NCBI GenBank assembly: GCA_905192935.1
Contig: CAJJMX010000130.1
Span: 1-5,342, forward strand
Length of the DNA stretch: 5,342 nt
From: an uncultured Mailhella sp.
Lineage (GTDB): Bacteria; Desulfobacterota; Desulfovibrionia; Desulfovibrionales; Desulfovibrionaceae
Direction of reading: 5' to 3'
The notes under the pieces were generated by a model. The model had not been told where the DNA came from, ran no database searches, and saw only the letters and a program-made list of their open reading frames with translations. Both the position numbers and the translations under genes were made by a program. Shown piece after piece: positions 1 through 5,342 of this stretch (position 1 is its first letter; the number at the start of each line of letters is the position of its first letter).

Positions 1-1387
1 TTTCGACCGTCGACTCTCCCCAGCGGGCCGCGATTTCCACGCTCATGGCCATGAGCCCGGAATCCCGGTAAACGGCGTTCAGGCCCTTGAGGCGCACGGT
101 CTGCATGAGCTTCTCCATCTCTCCCGAAGGATCGCCGTCTATAACGGCATGCTGAAGCGCACGGATGTCGCCGGAGATCTCCAGATTTCCTTCCAGCACG
201 CCGAGGCCTTCCAGCTCGTAGCGGGCCTTGCCGGAAAGCGCGTCATCCCCCACGAGGCTGTCGCCGGTCGCGTTCATGACCAGACCGTCCGGAGCATAGC
301 GGGCAATGATGTCGGCCTCTTCCATGGTGTCAGGGAATTTCATCGTGAGTCCGGAAAGGTTCGTGACATACCTGCTCGCGCCCTCTTCCGTCACGGACAG
401 ACGATAATCAAGACTCTTCATCGCCATGGACAGGACGGAAGGCTTCGCGCCCTTCTCCTCAGGCGTATCCTGAAGCGTGAAGGTTCCGCCCGCCATGAAC
501 AGACGACCGACGGGCATCTTGTCCTCGTAAGCCTTGCGTATGAGGCCATCGAGCTTCATGAAGAGCGCTTCCCCGGCGGAGCCGAGCAAATCATCCTCGT
601 CGGCGGCATCCAGCTCTTTGCCCGTCCGGACAATCTCGGCAATGATCGCAGGCTCGGGCACGAGTATGTCCCGAAGTTCCAGCGTATCCAGTCCGCCGGA
701 AAAATCCCTGCCGGCAATGCGGAGACCGAAAAAGCCCAGACTGACGGGAGAAACCTTTTCCCCGGAACCCGGAGCACGCAGCCCTTCAAGAAGCGCCATC
801 CTCTCCACGCTGAGATCGACGGCTTCCATGCCGGGTTCGACAAGCTTCATGCTTATGCCGGACACTTCCATGCCGTCGATGCGGCAGCGGTACAGCTCCT
901 CGAAAAAGGCCTCTTCTCCCCTGTGCTCTCTCGTCAGGTTCAAGAGCGTGCCGAGCCGCTGATACCAGCCCGTAAGATGCGCCTGCTGAACCTTCTGATC
1001 CACAACGCTCGTCTTGTCGAAGGTCATCTTGTCGGCAATGCCCGTGGCGGTGATGGACTCGGCCACCACGGGAAGATCGTCGGGATTGTAGGGCGCATCG
1101 GAGGTCGTGAACACATACTTGCGGTTGAAGCCCCTTACCTCCACGTTCTCGATGCTTCCCCGGCGCTCGAACCCAGCCCCAGCGTCGGTGAACTCGTATT
1201 CCACGCCCTTCAGCGTGAGCGTATTTTTAAGGAAGGAATAACGGATCTCTCCGGCCTTTGCGGACACGGAGGCAAGAGACTCGGCCACGGCCTGTTCGGT
1301 GCGCCGCTCCACGGTCTGCATGCCGAACCATCCGGCCGCACCGGCGCAGATGACGACAAGAACGCCTGCCGCATATTTTCTGTTCAT
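1..1387 (-). CDS. Membrane-anchored envelope protein of unknown function, paralog B (3' end outside window)
   Basis: The frame is open without a stop from the ATG at 1387 to the left edge, giving 462 codons. By alignment with paralog A roughly 80-90 residues are missing. The product starts MNRKYAAGVL with a hydrophobic anchor (about 6-22), so the same topology is expected: inner-membrane anchor, periplasmic body. Colinear blocks shared with A include EIRYSFL (47-53), GFNRK (86-90), VAESITATGI (108-117), GWYQRLG (140-146), FFEELYRCR (161-169), KVSPVSL (211-217), RYAPDGL (363-369) and the GDD to GDIR block (380-409), where 20 of 30 residues are identical. The intervening segments have diverged, so this is an old or functionally split tandem duplication. 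Apart from Cys14 in the anchor, its only cysteine so far is C168 in LYRCR, also present in A. Function unknown; a long plus-strand reading frame across this region is only its antisense shadow. Confidence 0.85.
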   Translation of the reverse strand, partial: MNRKYAAGVLVVICAGAAGWFGMQTVERRTEQAVAESLASVSAKAGEIRYSFLKNTLTLKGVEYEFTDAGAGFERRGSIENVEVRGFNRKYVFTTSDAPYNPDDLPVVAESITATGIADKMTFDKTSVVDQKVQQAHLTGWYQRLGTLLNLTREHRGEEAFFEELYRCRIDGMEVSGISMKLVEPGMEAVDLSVERMALLEGLRAPGSGEKVSPVSLGFFGLRIAGRDFSGGLDTLELRDILVPEPAIIAEIVRTGKELDAADEDDLLGSAGEALFMKLDGLIRKAYEDKMPVGRLFMAGGTFTLQDTPEEKGAKPSVLSMAMKSLDYRLSVTEEGASRYVTNLSGLTMKFPDTMEEADIIARYAPDGLVMNATGDSLVGDDALSGKARYELEGLGVLEGNLEISGDIRALQHAVIDGDPSGEMEKLMQTVRLKGLNAVYRDSGLMAMSVEIAARWGESTVE

Positions 1388-3021
1388 TTCTCTTCTCCCG
1401 GGAAATAGTCCTTCAAAGCCTTCGCGCCCGGCTTCGATGTAAAGGTGACGGGCAGCGCGTCGGGATCCACGGACGCGAGGGAAAGCGCTTCCATAACATT
1501 CATGGGCTGTTCGGGAGCCACGGTCACGATGAGTTCACCGGGCGTGACGAGCTGTTCCATGAGCGCCCGGCACATCTCACGCACGGGCCTCTCCGGAGTC
1601 TGACCGAGCATGGTCAGGAGGGCGACGGCGTTGTTCAGCGTTTCTTCCGGAGTGTCGAAGCCCCAGCAGGCCATGAGCTCCACAGCCAGGGGAACCAGAC
1701 CGGAATCTCTGTAGTCCAGATCCAGACGGCGAAGCCGCACGCTCTGCATGAGCTCGTCGAGACGCTCTTCCGGCGAATCCGCCAGGGCCAGCGTCCGCAA
1801 AGAACGGATGTCGCCCGTCAGATCGAGTTCTCCCTCAAGTTCTCCGAGGCCCTCCATTTCATAGCGGGTCCTGGCGGAAAGCACGTCATCCCCCGCAACG
1901 GTGCTGCTCGTCCCGTTCAGGGTAAGACCGTCCGGCGCGTAGCGGGAAAAAATATCCCTGAACCTTCCCGGACTGGGGAAGGAGACGTTCAGACCGGAAA
2001 GCGTCACGTCGTCCCTGAATTCTCCGTCCGGCGTCATGCCCATCGTGCAGTTCAGGCTCTTCAGCGCCATGTTCAGGACCACGTCCCCGAGCCCGCCTCC
2101 GGGGAGACGGTCCCTGACGGCGAAGGAGCCGCCCTGCATCGCAAGTCCGGAAAGCGGACGCCTGTCTTGACCATGCTTCGCAAGGATCTCGAACATCCCG
2201 TCGAGGAGCGTCTCCGCCGCGTCGTCATCGGCATCCTTTGAAACAGCCGCATCAAGTTCCCTGTTCAGACGCAGAAATTCCGCCATGTCGGCAGGCTCAA
2301 GAAGAAGGAGCCCGTTCAGATCGAGCTGCTGAAGGCCGCCGGAAAAATTTCTGCCGGAAATGCTCAGACCGGAAAGACGCAGACTCACGGGAGACACCCT
2401 GTCCGTACCGCGCGGCGCGCGTATGCCTTCGGAAAGCATGGCCTTTGCCGCCGCGAAGGTCACGGGCACCGTTTCCGGCTCGGAAATCACCGAGGTCACC
2501 TTGTCGAGTTCCAGACCGTCCAGACGGCAGCGGTACAGCTCCTCGAAGAAGGAAGCCTCGCCGCTGTGCTGATTGTGCTGATCGAGAAGCATGCCGAGAC
2601 GCTGATACCAGCCGCGAAGCTCCACGCGCTCCACGCGCTGCTCCATCCTCGTATGTCCGACGTGAACGTTGTCGACGATGCCCGTGGCCGTGACGGACTC
2701 GGCCACGATGGGGAGGGCGTCGGGGTCATAGGCGGGCATGTTGGGCTTGACGAACATGCACTTGCGGTTGAAGCCCGTCACTTCCACGCTCTCTATGGTG
2801 CCCTTGTGCATGATCTTCTTGTCGGGGAGCTCGTACTCCACGCCCTTCAGTCTGAGCGTGTTGTTCAAAAAGGAATACCGTATCTCCTGAGCCTGCGCAG
2901 GCACGGCGGAAAGCGCCGCAAACACGGCGTCCTCGGTATAGCTCTCCAGAATACGCAGACCCATGTAGCCGGAAAGTCCGGCCCAGAAGATGAGACCGCC
3001 CACGATATACTTTTTGTTCAT
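1384..3021 (-). CDS. Membrane-anchored envelope protein of unknown function, paralog A
   Basis: I do not recognise this 545-residue protein with certainty. It begins MNKKY, then one hydrophobic segment (about 6-22), and the rest is soluble and acidic. A basic N-terminus before the anchor predicts a large periplasmic domain tethered to the inner membrane. The body repeats short strand-like units of the form L-x-G-L-x-[LIV], for example CRLDGLEL (165-172), RLSGLSISG (215-223), LDLNGLLL (233-240), TLSGLNVSF (340-348) and DGLTLNG (364-370), which suggests an elongated beta-rich fold. The layout loosely recalls DUF945 (YdgA-like) or AsmA-like envelope proteins; this is an inference, not a motif match. 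Its last codons overlap the next gene, a clear paralog, as ATGA, so both are probably made together. Blocks shared with the paralog include EIRYSFL, GFNRK, VAES-x-TATGI, GWYQRLG, FFEELYRCR, VSPVSL and RYAPDGL. Frame and start are secure; function is open. Confidence 0.85.
   Translation of the reverse strand: MNKKYIVGGLIFWAGLSGYMGLRILESYTEDAVFAALSAVPAQAQEIRYSFLNNTLRLKGVEYELPDKKIMHKGTIESVEVTGFNRKCMFVKPNMPAYDPDALPIVAESVTATGIVDNVHVGHTRMEQRVERVELRGWYQRLGMLLDQHNQHSGEASFFEELYRCRLDGLELDKVTSVISEPETVPVTFAAAKAMLSEGIRAPRGTDRVSPVSLRLSGLSISGRNFSGGLQQLDLNGLLLLEPADMAEFLRLNRELDAAVSKDADDDAAETLLDGMFEILAKHGQDRRPLSGLAMQGGSFAVRDRLPGGGLGDVVLNMALKSLNCTMGMTPDGEFRDDVTLSGLNVSFPSPGRFRDIFSRYAPDGLTLNGTSSTVAGDDVLSARTRYEMEGLGELEGELDLTGDIRSLRTLALADSPEERLDELMQSVRLRRLDLDYRDSGLVPLAVELMACWGFDTPEETLNNAVALLTMLGQTPERPVREMCRALMEQLVTPGELIVTVAPEQPMNVMEALSLASVDPDALPVTFTSKPGAKALKDYFPGEEK
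1395..1399 (-). promoter_or_regulatory. Ribosome binding site of paralog B, inside the end of paralog A
   Basis: GGGAG on the minus strand lies seven bases (AAGAGAA) before the ATG at 1387. It falls within the last codons (PGEEK) of paralog A. With the ATGA overlap this fits translational coupling of the two genes. Confidence 0.6.
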
Positions 3022-3026
3022 CCAAG

Positions 3027-3031
3027 CTCCT
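3027..3031 (-). promoter_or_regulatory. Ribosome binding site of the 545-residue envelope protein gene
   Basis: AGGAG (within AGAGGAG) on the minus strand lies five bases (CTTGG) before the ATG at 3021 and supports that start. The 84-base gap between this gene and the glutaredoxin-like stop shows no terminator-like hairpin with a T-tract, which fits a shared transcript. Confidence 0.75.
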
Positions 3032-3105
3032 CTGGCGTTGATGAAGGGCCACTGTTCAGCAGGGGCCGCAGGATTGCCGGCACAAGGCTGTTCCGGGAAA
3101 AGGCG

Positions 3106-3546
3106 CTAGTCGAGTCCGAGCAGGCTCTTCACGGCGTCTTCGCGGAAGCCCACCACGCTCCGGCCGTCCGGGACCACCAGCGTCGGGAAGGATCCCCGGG
3201 GGTTGTAGGAACGAAGAGTGGTCATGATTTCCTTTCTGGCCGGATCGGCGAAGTCGTCCACATAAATGAGTCTGTGCGCTATGCCGTGCTTGTCGAGAAA
3301 ATGCTTGAGTCTCACGCAGTGACGGCAGGTATGCAGCGTGTACATGACGGGCATGCCGCAGCTGCACGGATCCACGCCGCAGCGGTAGTCGTTCTCCATG
3401 CCTTCGGGGATGCCCGTGGCCGGAGAAGGAACGACACGCTTTGCGGGCTTCTTTTTCCCCTTGCGGATGAAGAACAGCAGCAGGGCTATGAGAACGATGA
3501 CCACCACAAAAAGCGGCATTGAGCCTGAACCTGAGACAGCTTCCAC
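3106..3546 (-). CDS. Membrane-anchored glutaredoxin-like thiol redox protein
   Basis: This is a 146-residue protein initiated at GTG. Residues 11-28 (PLFVVVIVLIALLLFFIR) form one transmembrane segment, followed at once by a basic stretch, RKGKKKPAKR (28-37). By the positive-inside rule the N-terminus faces outward and the C-terminal domain lies in the cytoplasm. From about residue 65 it reads as a small glutaredoxin/thioredoxin fold: strand PVMYTLHT, the dithiol active site C74-R-H-C77, a helix, strand AHRLIYVDD, a helix, the cis-proline loop GSFPTLVV (Pro121), then GFREDAVKSLL. Three extra cysteines precede the fold, C56 and the pair C61/C63 in CGVDPCSCG, spaced C-x4-C-x-C. These could bind a metal or act as accessory thiols. 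The expected role is reduction of disulfides or mixed disulfides, partner unknown. It is the first gene after the ppiB terminator and lies 84 bases upstream of the paralog pair, probably in one operon. Confidence 0.85.
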   Translation of the reverse strand: MEAVSGSGSMPLFVVVIVLIALLLFFIRKGKKKPAKRVVPSPATGIPEGMENDYRCGVDPCSCGMPVMYTLHTCRHCVRLKHFLDKHGIAHRLIYVDDFADPARKEIMTTLRSYNPRGSFPTLVVPDGRSVVGFREDAVKSLLGLD

Positions 3547-3552
3547 AAAACG

Positions 3553-3557
3553 CTCCT
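3553..3557 (-). promoter_or_regulatory. Ribosome binding site supporting a GTG start
   Basis: AGGAG on the minus strand is six bases (CGTTTT) before the GTG at 3546. The alternative ATG at codon 10 (3519) has no comparable purine-rich site upstream. The 65 bases further upstream, back to the ppiB terminator, must hold the promoter of this unit, but I could not identify convincing -10 or -35 boxes there. Confidence 0.75.
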
Positions 3558-3611
3558 GAAATTCGACCCTAGGGGGCCGTCTGTCCGTGCTTCCGCAGCC
3601 CGGCGGAAAGA

Positions 3612-3639
3612 CAAAAAGAGCCGGCGCAAGACCGGCTCT
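3612..3639 (-). terminator. Rho-independent terminator after ppiB
   Basis: Reading the minus strand, a perfect 8-bp stem AGAGCCGG/CCGGCTCT encloses a 7-base loop (TCTTGCG) and runs straight into a T-tract (TTTTT, then GT). The stem arms are at 3639-3632 and 3624-3617. It starts 13 bases past the ppiB stop. It fits an intrinsic terminator in this orientation only, because the plus strand has no T-tract after the stem. It separates ppiB from the glutaredoxin-like gene, which should therefore have its own promoter. Confidence 0.88.
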
Positions 3640-3652
3640 CCGTCACTGACGG

Positions 3653-4159
3653 TTATTCAAAACGACTGACGCGGGTGATGACGACCATGTCCAGAGGCAC
3701 GGCCTCATGTTCACCCTGGGGCTTGACCTTGAGCTTTGCAATCTTGTCCACCACATCCATGCCGTCTTCCACGCGGCCGAACACGCAGTAGCCGAAGCCT
3801 TCGGGCGTATCGTCCCTGTGGTCGAGCTCCTCGTTGTCCACCACGTTGATGAAGAACTGTGCCGCGGCGGAATGGGGTTCGGAGGTGCGGGCCATGGCCA
3901 GGGTGCCGCGCTTGTTGGAAAGCCCGTTGCCGGCCTCGTTGATCACGGGTTCATGCGTGGGCTTTTCATCCATGCGCACGCCGAGCCCGCCGCCCTGGAT
4001 CATGAAGTCCTTGATGACGCGGTGAAAGATGGTGTTGTCGTAGAAGCCCTCGTCCACGTAGCGCAGGAAGTTGGCCACCGTGGCGGGAGCCTTGTCTTCA
4101 AAAAGTTCCAGCAGGATGTCGCCGGAGGAAGTTTCCATGAGGATAAGAGGATTGCTCAT
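3653..4159 (-). CDS. ppiB: Peptidyl-prolyl cis-trans isomerase B (cyclophilin)
   Basis: The product is a 168-residue single-domain cyclophilin, predicted to catalyse cis-trans isomerisation of Xaa-Pro bonds in the cytoplasm. Family signatures appear in order: GDILLELFEDKAPATVANF (13-31), the active-site block FHRVIKDFMIQGGG (45-58) with the catalytic Arg47, NEAGNGLSNKRGTLAMART (74-92), AAQFFIN (99-105) with the substrate-contacting Gln101, and GYCVFGRVEDGMDVVDKI (123-140). Length matches bacterial PpiB. There is no signal peptide or extra domain, so it is the cytoplasmic form rather than a periplasmic PpiA. The start at 4159 is chosen over ATGs at 4162 and 4216 on ribosome-site spacing and the usual N-terminus. 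It ends at TAA and is followed within about 15 bases by an intrinsic terminator. It is the last gene of the upstream transcription unit. Confidence 0.95.
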   Translation of the reverse strand: MSNPLILMETSSGDILLELFEDKAPATVANFLRYVDEGFYDNTIFHRVIKDFMIQGGGLGVRMDEKPTHEPVINEAGNGLSNKRGTLAMARTSEPHSAAAQFFINVVDNEELDHRDDTPEGFGYCVFGRVEDGMDVVDKIAKLKVKPQGEHEAVPLDMVVITRVSRFE

Positions 4160-4231
4160 CATTGTCTCCGCAAAGGTAATTTTTTCTTTTGTGACGCAAA
4201 AAGGGGGAAAAGGCAAGGCAACGGGCCGGGA
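4160..4231 (-). promoter_or_regulatory. AT-richer leader before ppiB, possible promoter
   Basis: These 72 bases between the asparaginase stop and the ppiB start are the most AT-rich non-coding stretch here, with runs of T and A on the minus strand. No convincing -10/-35 pair can be read. The best -35-like hexamer (TTGCCT) is followed 17 bases later only by CACAAA. No hairpin with a T-tract follows the asparaginase stop, so read-through into ppiB is possible. A 15-base imperfect palindrome, TTTTG-N5-CAAAA (4187-4201), lies in the middle and could be an operator or chance. The promoter role is inferred from composition and position only. Confidence 0.3.
4166..4169 (-). promoter_or_regulatory. 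Ribosome binding site deciding the ppiB start
   Basis: GGAG on the minus strand is six bases before the ATG at 4159 but only three before the adjacent ATG at 4162. The spacing favours the second ATG. It makes the in-frame ATG at 4216 unlikely, since the extra residues from there would translate the leader and do not look like a cyclophilin. Confidence 0.65.
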
Positions 4232-5203
4232 CTAGACGGGGCTCTCCATGAAGGCCCGCACCTTCTGCGCGCTGCCGCAGTAGTAAAGCGCCTGCATGAG
4301 ACGCACGGTGAGCGTTTCCACGGTCTTGTCGCCGCCGGAAACGGCCCCGAGACGCGCGGCAAGCACGCCTATGGGATAACGGGAGAGATCCACGCCGTCG
4401 AACACGCACTGCGAGGCGCAGACAATGACCACGCCCCTGTCCACGGCCCGCCGTATGGAGGGAAGAAAGCTTCCCCGGCTGTCGTTGGGCACGCCTCCCG
4501 CGCCGAATCCTTCTATGATGATGCCCCGGTATCCGGCATCCACCAGCATGTCGAGAAGCGAGGGAGAAGTCCCCGGAACGAGCTTGAGCACGCATACCCG
4601 GCGCTCAAGACCGGTCAGAAGCTCGAGCTCCCCTTCCGGCATGGGCCGCGCTTCCTTCCAGAGCACGCCTTCCGGCGTGATGCGGGCCAGAGGCGCGTTC
4701 ACGCTGGCGTAGGCGGCAAAGCTCTCCGTGTGCATCTTCTTGGCCCTCGCGCCGTCGATGACGGAACCGTGAAAGACCACGAACACGCCGGGCACGCCCT
4801 CGCAGGCCACGAAGAAGGCGTCGCGCAGATTGCGGGGCCCGTCGGATCCCTCCGCCGTGAGCGGAAGCTGAGAGCCCGTGATGATGACGGGCTTCGGAAG
4901 ATTCCTCAGCATCTGATGCAGCGCCGCGGCCGTGTAGGCCAGCGTGTCCGTGCCGTGGGTGATGACGAAGCCGTCATACTCGCCGCAGGCATCCGCCACG
5001 GCCCGGGCCATGGTCGCCCAGTCCTCGGGCTGAAGGTTGCTGCTGTCGAGATTCATGAGCTCGCGCACCTCCACCCGGCAGGGCAGATCCGCCCCGCCGA
5101 GATGACGAAGCATGGCCTCCCCCGAAAGACGCGGCACAAGCCCGTCGCTTGAAGGCTCGCAGGCAATGGTGCCGCCCGTGGCCAGCATGAGAATCCTTTT
5201 CAT
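4232..5203 (-). CDS. ansA: L-asparaginase, cytoplasmic (type I-like)
   Basis: It encodes 323 residues and is predicted to hydrolyse L-asparagine to aspartate and ammonia. The N-terminus MKRILMLATGGTIA carries the family's TGGTI signature, with Thr12 as the expected nucleophile. The second signature, HGTDTLAYTA (83-92), supplies Thr85-Asp86. Asp53-Ser54-Ser55 fits the substrate-binding serine region, and Lys156 in ARAKKMHTESF fits the catalytic lysine. ITGSQLPL (108-115) and EGFGAGGVPN (231-240) are also typical. The small C-terminal domain follows from about residue 205. There is no signal peptide, so the protein should be cytoplasmic, as in E. coli AnsA (slightly longer at 338 residues). The ATG at 5203 is chosen because it gives the usual family N-terminus, has AGGAG five bases upstream, and overlaps the preceding stop as ATGA. 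A longer in-frame start at 5272 would lie inside the upstream gene. Some family members prefer other amides, so substrate specificity is inferred. Confidence 0.93.
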   Translation of the reverse strand: MKRILMLATGGTIACEPSSDGLVPRLSGEAMLRHLGGADLPCRVEVRELMNLDSSNLQPEDWATMARAVADACGEYDGFVITHGTDTLAYTAAALHQMLRNLPKPVIITGSQLPLTAEGSDGPRNLRDAFFVACEGVPGVFVVFHGSVIDGARAKKMHTESFAAYASVNAPLARITPEGVLWKEARPMPEGELELLTGLERRVCVLKLVPGTSPSLLDMLVDAGYRGIIIEGFGAGGVPNDSRGSFLPSIRRAVDRGVVIVCASQCVFDGVDLSRYPIGVLAARLGAVSGGDKTVETLTVRLMQALYYCGSAQKVRAFMESPV

Positions 5204-5342
5204 TTCTTCTCCTCGTCCGCCGTCATAAGTTCGCTGGCCCCGTCGGTGGCCTCCCGGAGAGCCGCGCTGCATGATTCCACCATGTCTTCGGGCATCTCCA
5301 GCGTAAAGAGCGCCCGGGCCCCGAAATCATCCTCCACCACGC
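5200..5342 (-). CDS. YigZ/IMPACT-family protein, C-terminal fragment (5' end outside window)
   Basis: This is the last 46 codons of a gene that enters from the right edge and ends at a TGA (5202-5200). The visible peptide has a DFGARALF strand, then TLEMPED, an amphipathic helix (MVESCSAALREATDGA) and an acidic tail ending DEEKK. The order strand with D-[YF]-G, strand ending in a proline, helix, then a T/S-x-G turn resembles the ferredoxin-like C-terminal domain (DUF1949) of YigZ/IMPACT proteins, which are small cytoplasmic proteins of poorly defined role. The catalytic-type N-terminal domain lies outside the window, so the family call rests on this short tail alone. The stop overlaps the asparaginase start as ATGA, so the two genes are very likely co-transcribed and translationally coupled. 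Frame and gene end are secure; the family name is moderately supported. Confidence 0.6.
   Translation of the reverse strand, partial: VVEDDFGARALFTLEMPEDMVESCSAALREATDGASELMTADEEKK
5209..5213 (-). promoter_or_regulatory. Ribosome binding site of the asparaginase gene
   Basis: AGGAG on the minus strand lies five bases (AAGAA) before the ATG at 5203. It sits inside the last codons of the upstream YigZ-like gene. It decides between this start and the in-frame ATG at 5272, and fits translational re-initiation across the ATGA overlap. Confidence 0.8.

Noticed and set aside
149..1408. Plus-strand open frame of 419 codons
   Set aside because: It is antisense to paralog B, whose minus-strand frame is open throughout and aligns colinearly with paralog A. 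The plus-strand product is rich in His, Arg and Gly with no recognisable domain, as expected for a shadow in GC-rich DNA.
2880..2900. Signal peptidase cleavage after the AQA at residues 42-44 of paralog A
   Set aside because: The hydrophobic segment ends near residue 22, about 20 residues before this A-x-A, which is too far for standard cleavage. An uncleaved anchor fits better.
3022..3105. Terminator or promoter between the glutaredoxin-like gene and paralog A
   Set aside because: I see no stable hairpin followed by a T-tract and no readable -10/-35 pair in these 84 bases. Co-transcription is the simpler reading.
2566..3522. Plus-strand open frame of 318 codons
   Set aside because: It is antisense to paralog A and the glutaredoxin-like gene, both of which have ribosome sites and coherent domain structure on the minus strand.
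3567..3574. Eight-base palindrome CCCTAGGG upstream of the glutaredoxin-like gene
   Set aside because: A single short palindrome without spacing, repeats or a known regulator match is not enough to call an operator.
4189..4206. Possible Rex or HcpR (CRP/FNR-type) operator in the ppiB leader
   Set aside because: One TTGTGA half-site is present at 4189-4194, but the position expected for the second half reads AAGGGG, so the full symmetric site is absent.
4160..4216. N-terminal extension of the cyclophilin from an ATG at 4216
   Set aside because: The extension translates the AT-rich leader, has no ribosome site at proper spacing, and is not part of the cyclophilin fold. ATG at 4159 is better placed.
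3707..5152. Plus-strand open frame of 481 codons
   Set aside because: It lies opposite two clearly identified genes, ppiB and the asparaginase gene, and crosses the gap between them. Its His/Gly/Ala-rich translation is a typical antisense artefact.

Overview
The window reads as an ordinary, gene-dense stretch of a GC-rich bacterial chromosome. All coding is on the minus strand, so transcription runs from high to low coordinates. The cyclophilin and asparaginase sequences and the compact, overlapping gene arrangement suggest a Desulfovibrionaceae-like member of the Desulfobacterota (Desulfovibrio, Bilophila or Mailhella type). This assignment is a judgement by eye, not a search result. No rRNA, tRNA, CRISPR array, insertion sequence or phage gene is visible.

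Layout in transcription order: (1) 5342-5200, the last 46 codons of a gene whose C-terminus looks like the YigZ/IMPACT family. (2) 5203-4232, a cytoplasmic-type L-asparaginase of 323 residues that overlaps gene 1 by an ATGA. (3) A 72-base AT-richer leader, then 4159-3653, a 168-residue single-domain cyclophilin (PpiB), followed by a clear Rho-independent terminator at 3639-3612. (4) 3546-3106, a membrane-anchored glutaredoxin-like protein with a CRHC active site, starting at GTG. (5) After an 84-base gap, 3021-1384, a 545-residue membrane-anchored protein of unknown function. (6) 1387-1 and beyond the window, a second copy of the same family. It overlaps gene 5 by an ATGA and is cut by the window edge after 462 codons.

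The terminator divides the window into two transcription units. The upstream one (YigZ-like, asparaginase, PpiB) is housekeeping. The downstream one (glutaredoxin-like protein plus two paralogous envelope proteins) is the least understood part. The paralogs have an N-terminal membrane anchor and a large, probably periplasmic region rich in short recurring strand-like motifs, loosely like DUF945/AsmA-type envelope proteins. I find no strong evidence for an exciting new system. The tandem, translationally coupled paralog pair behind a membrane glutaredoxin is the item most worth following up.
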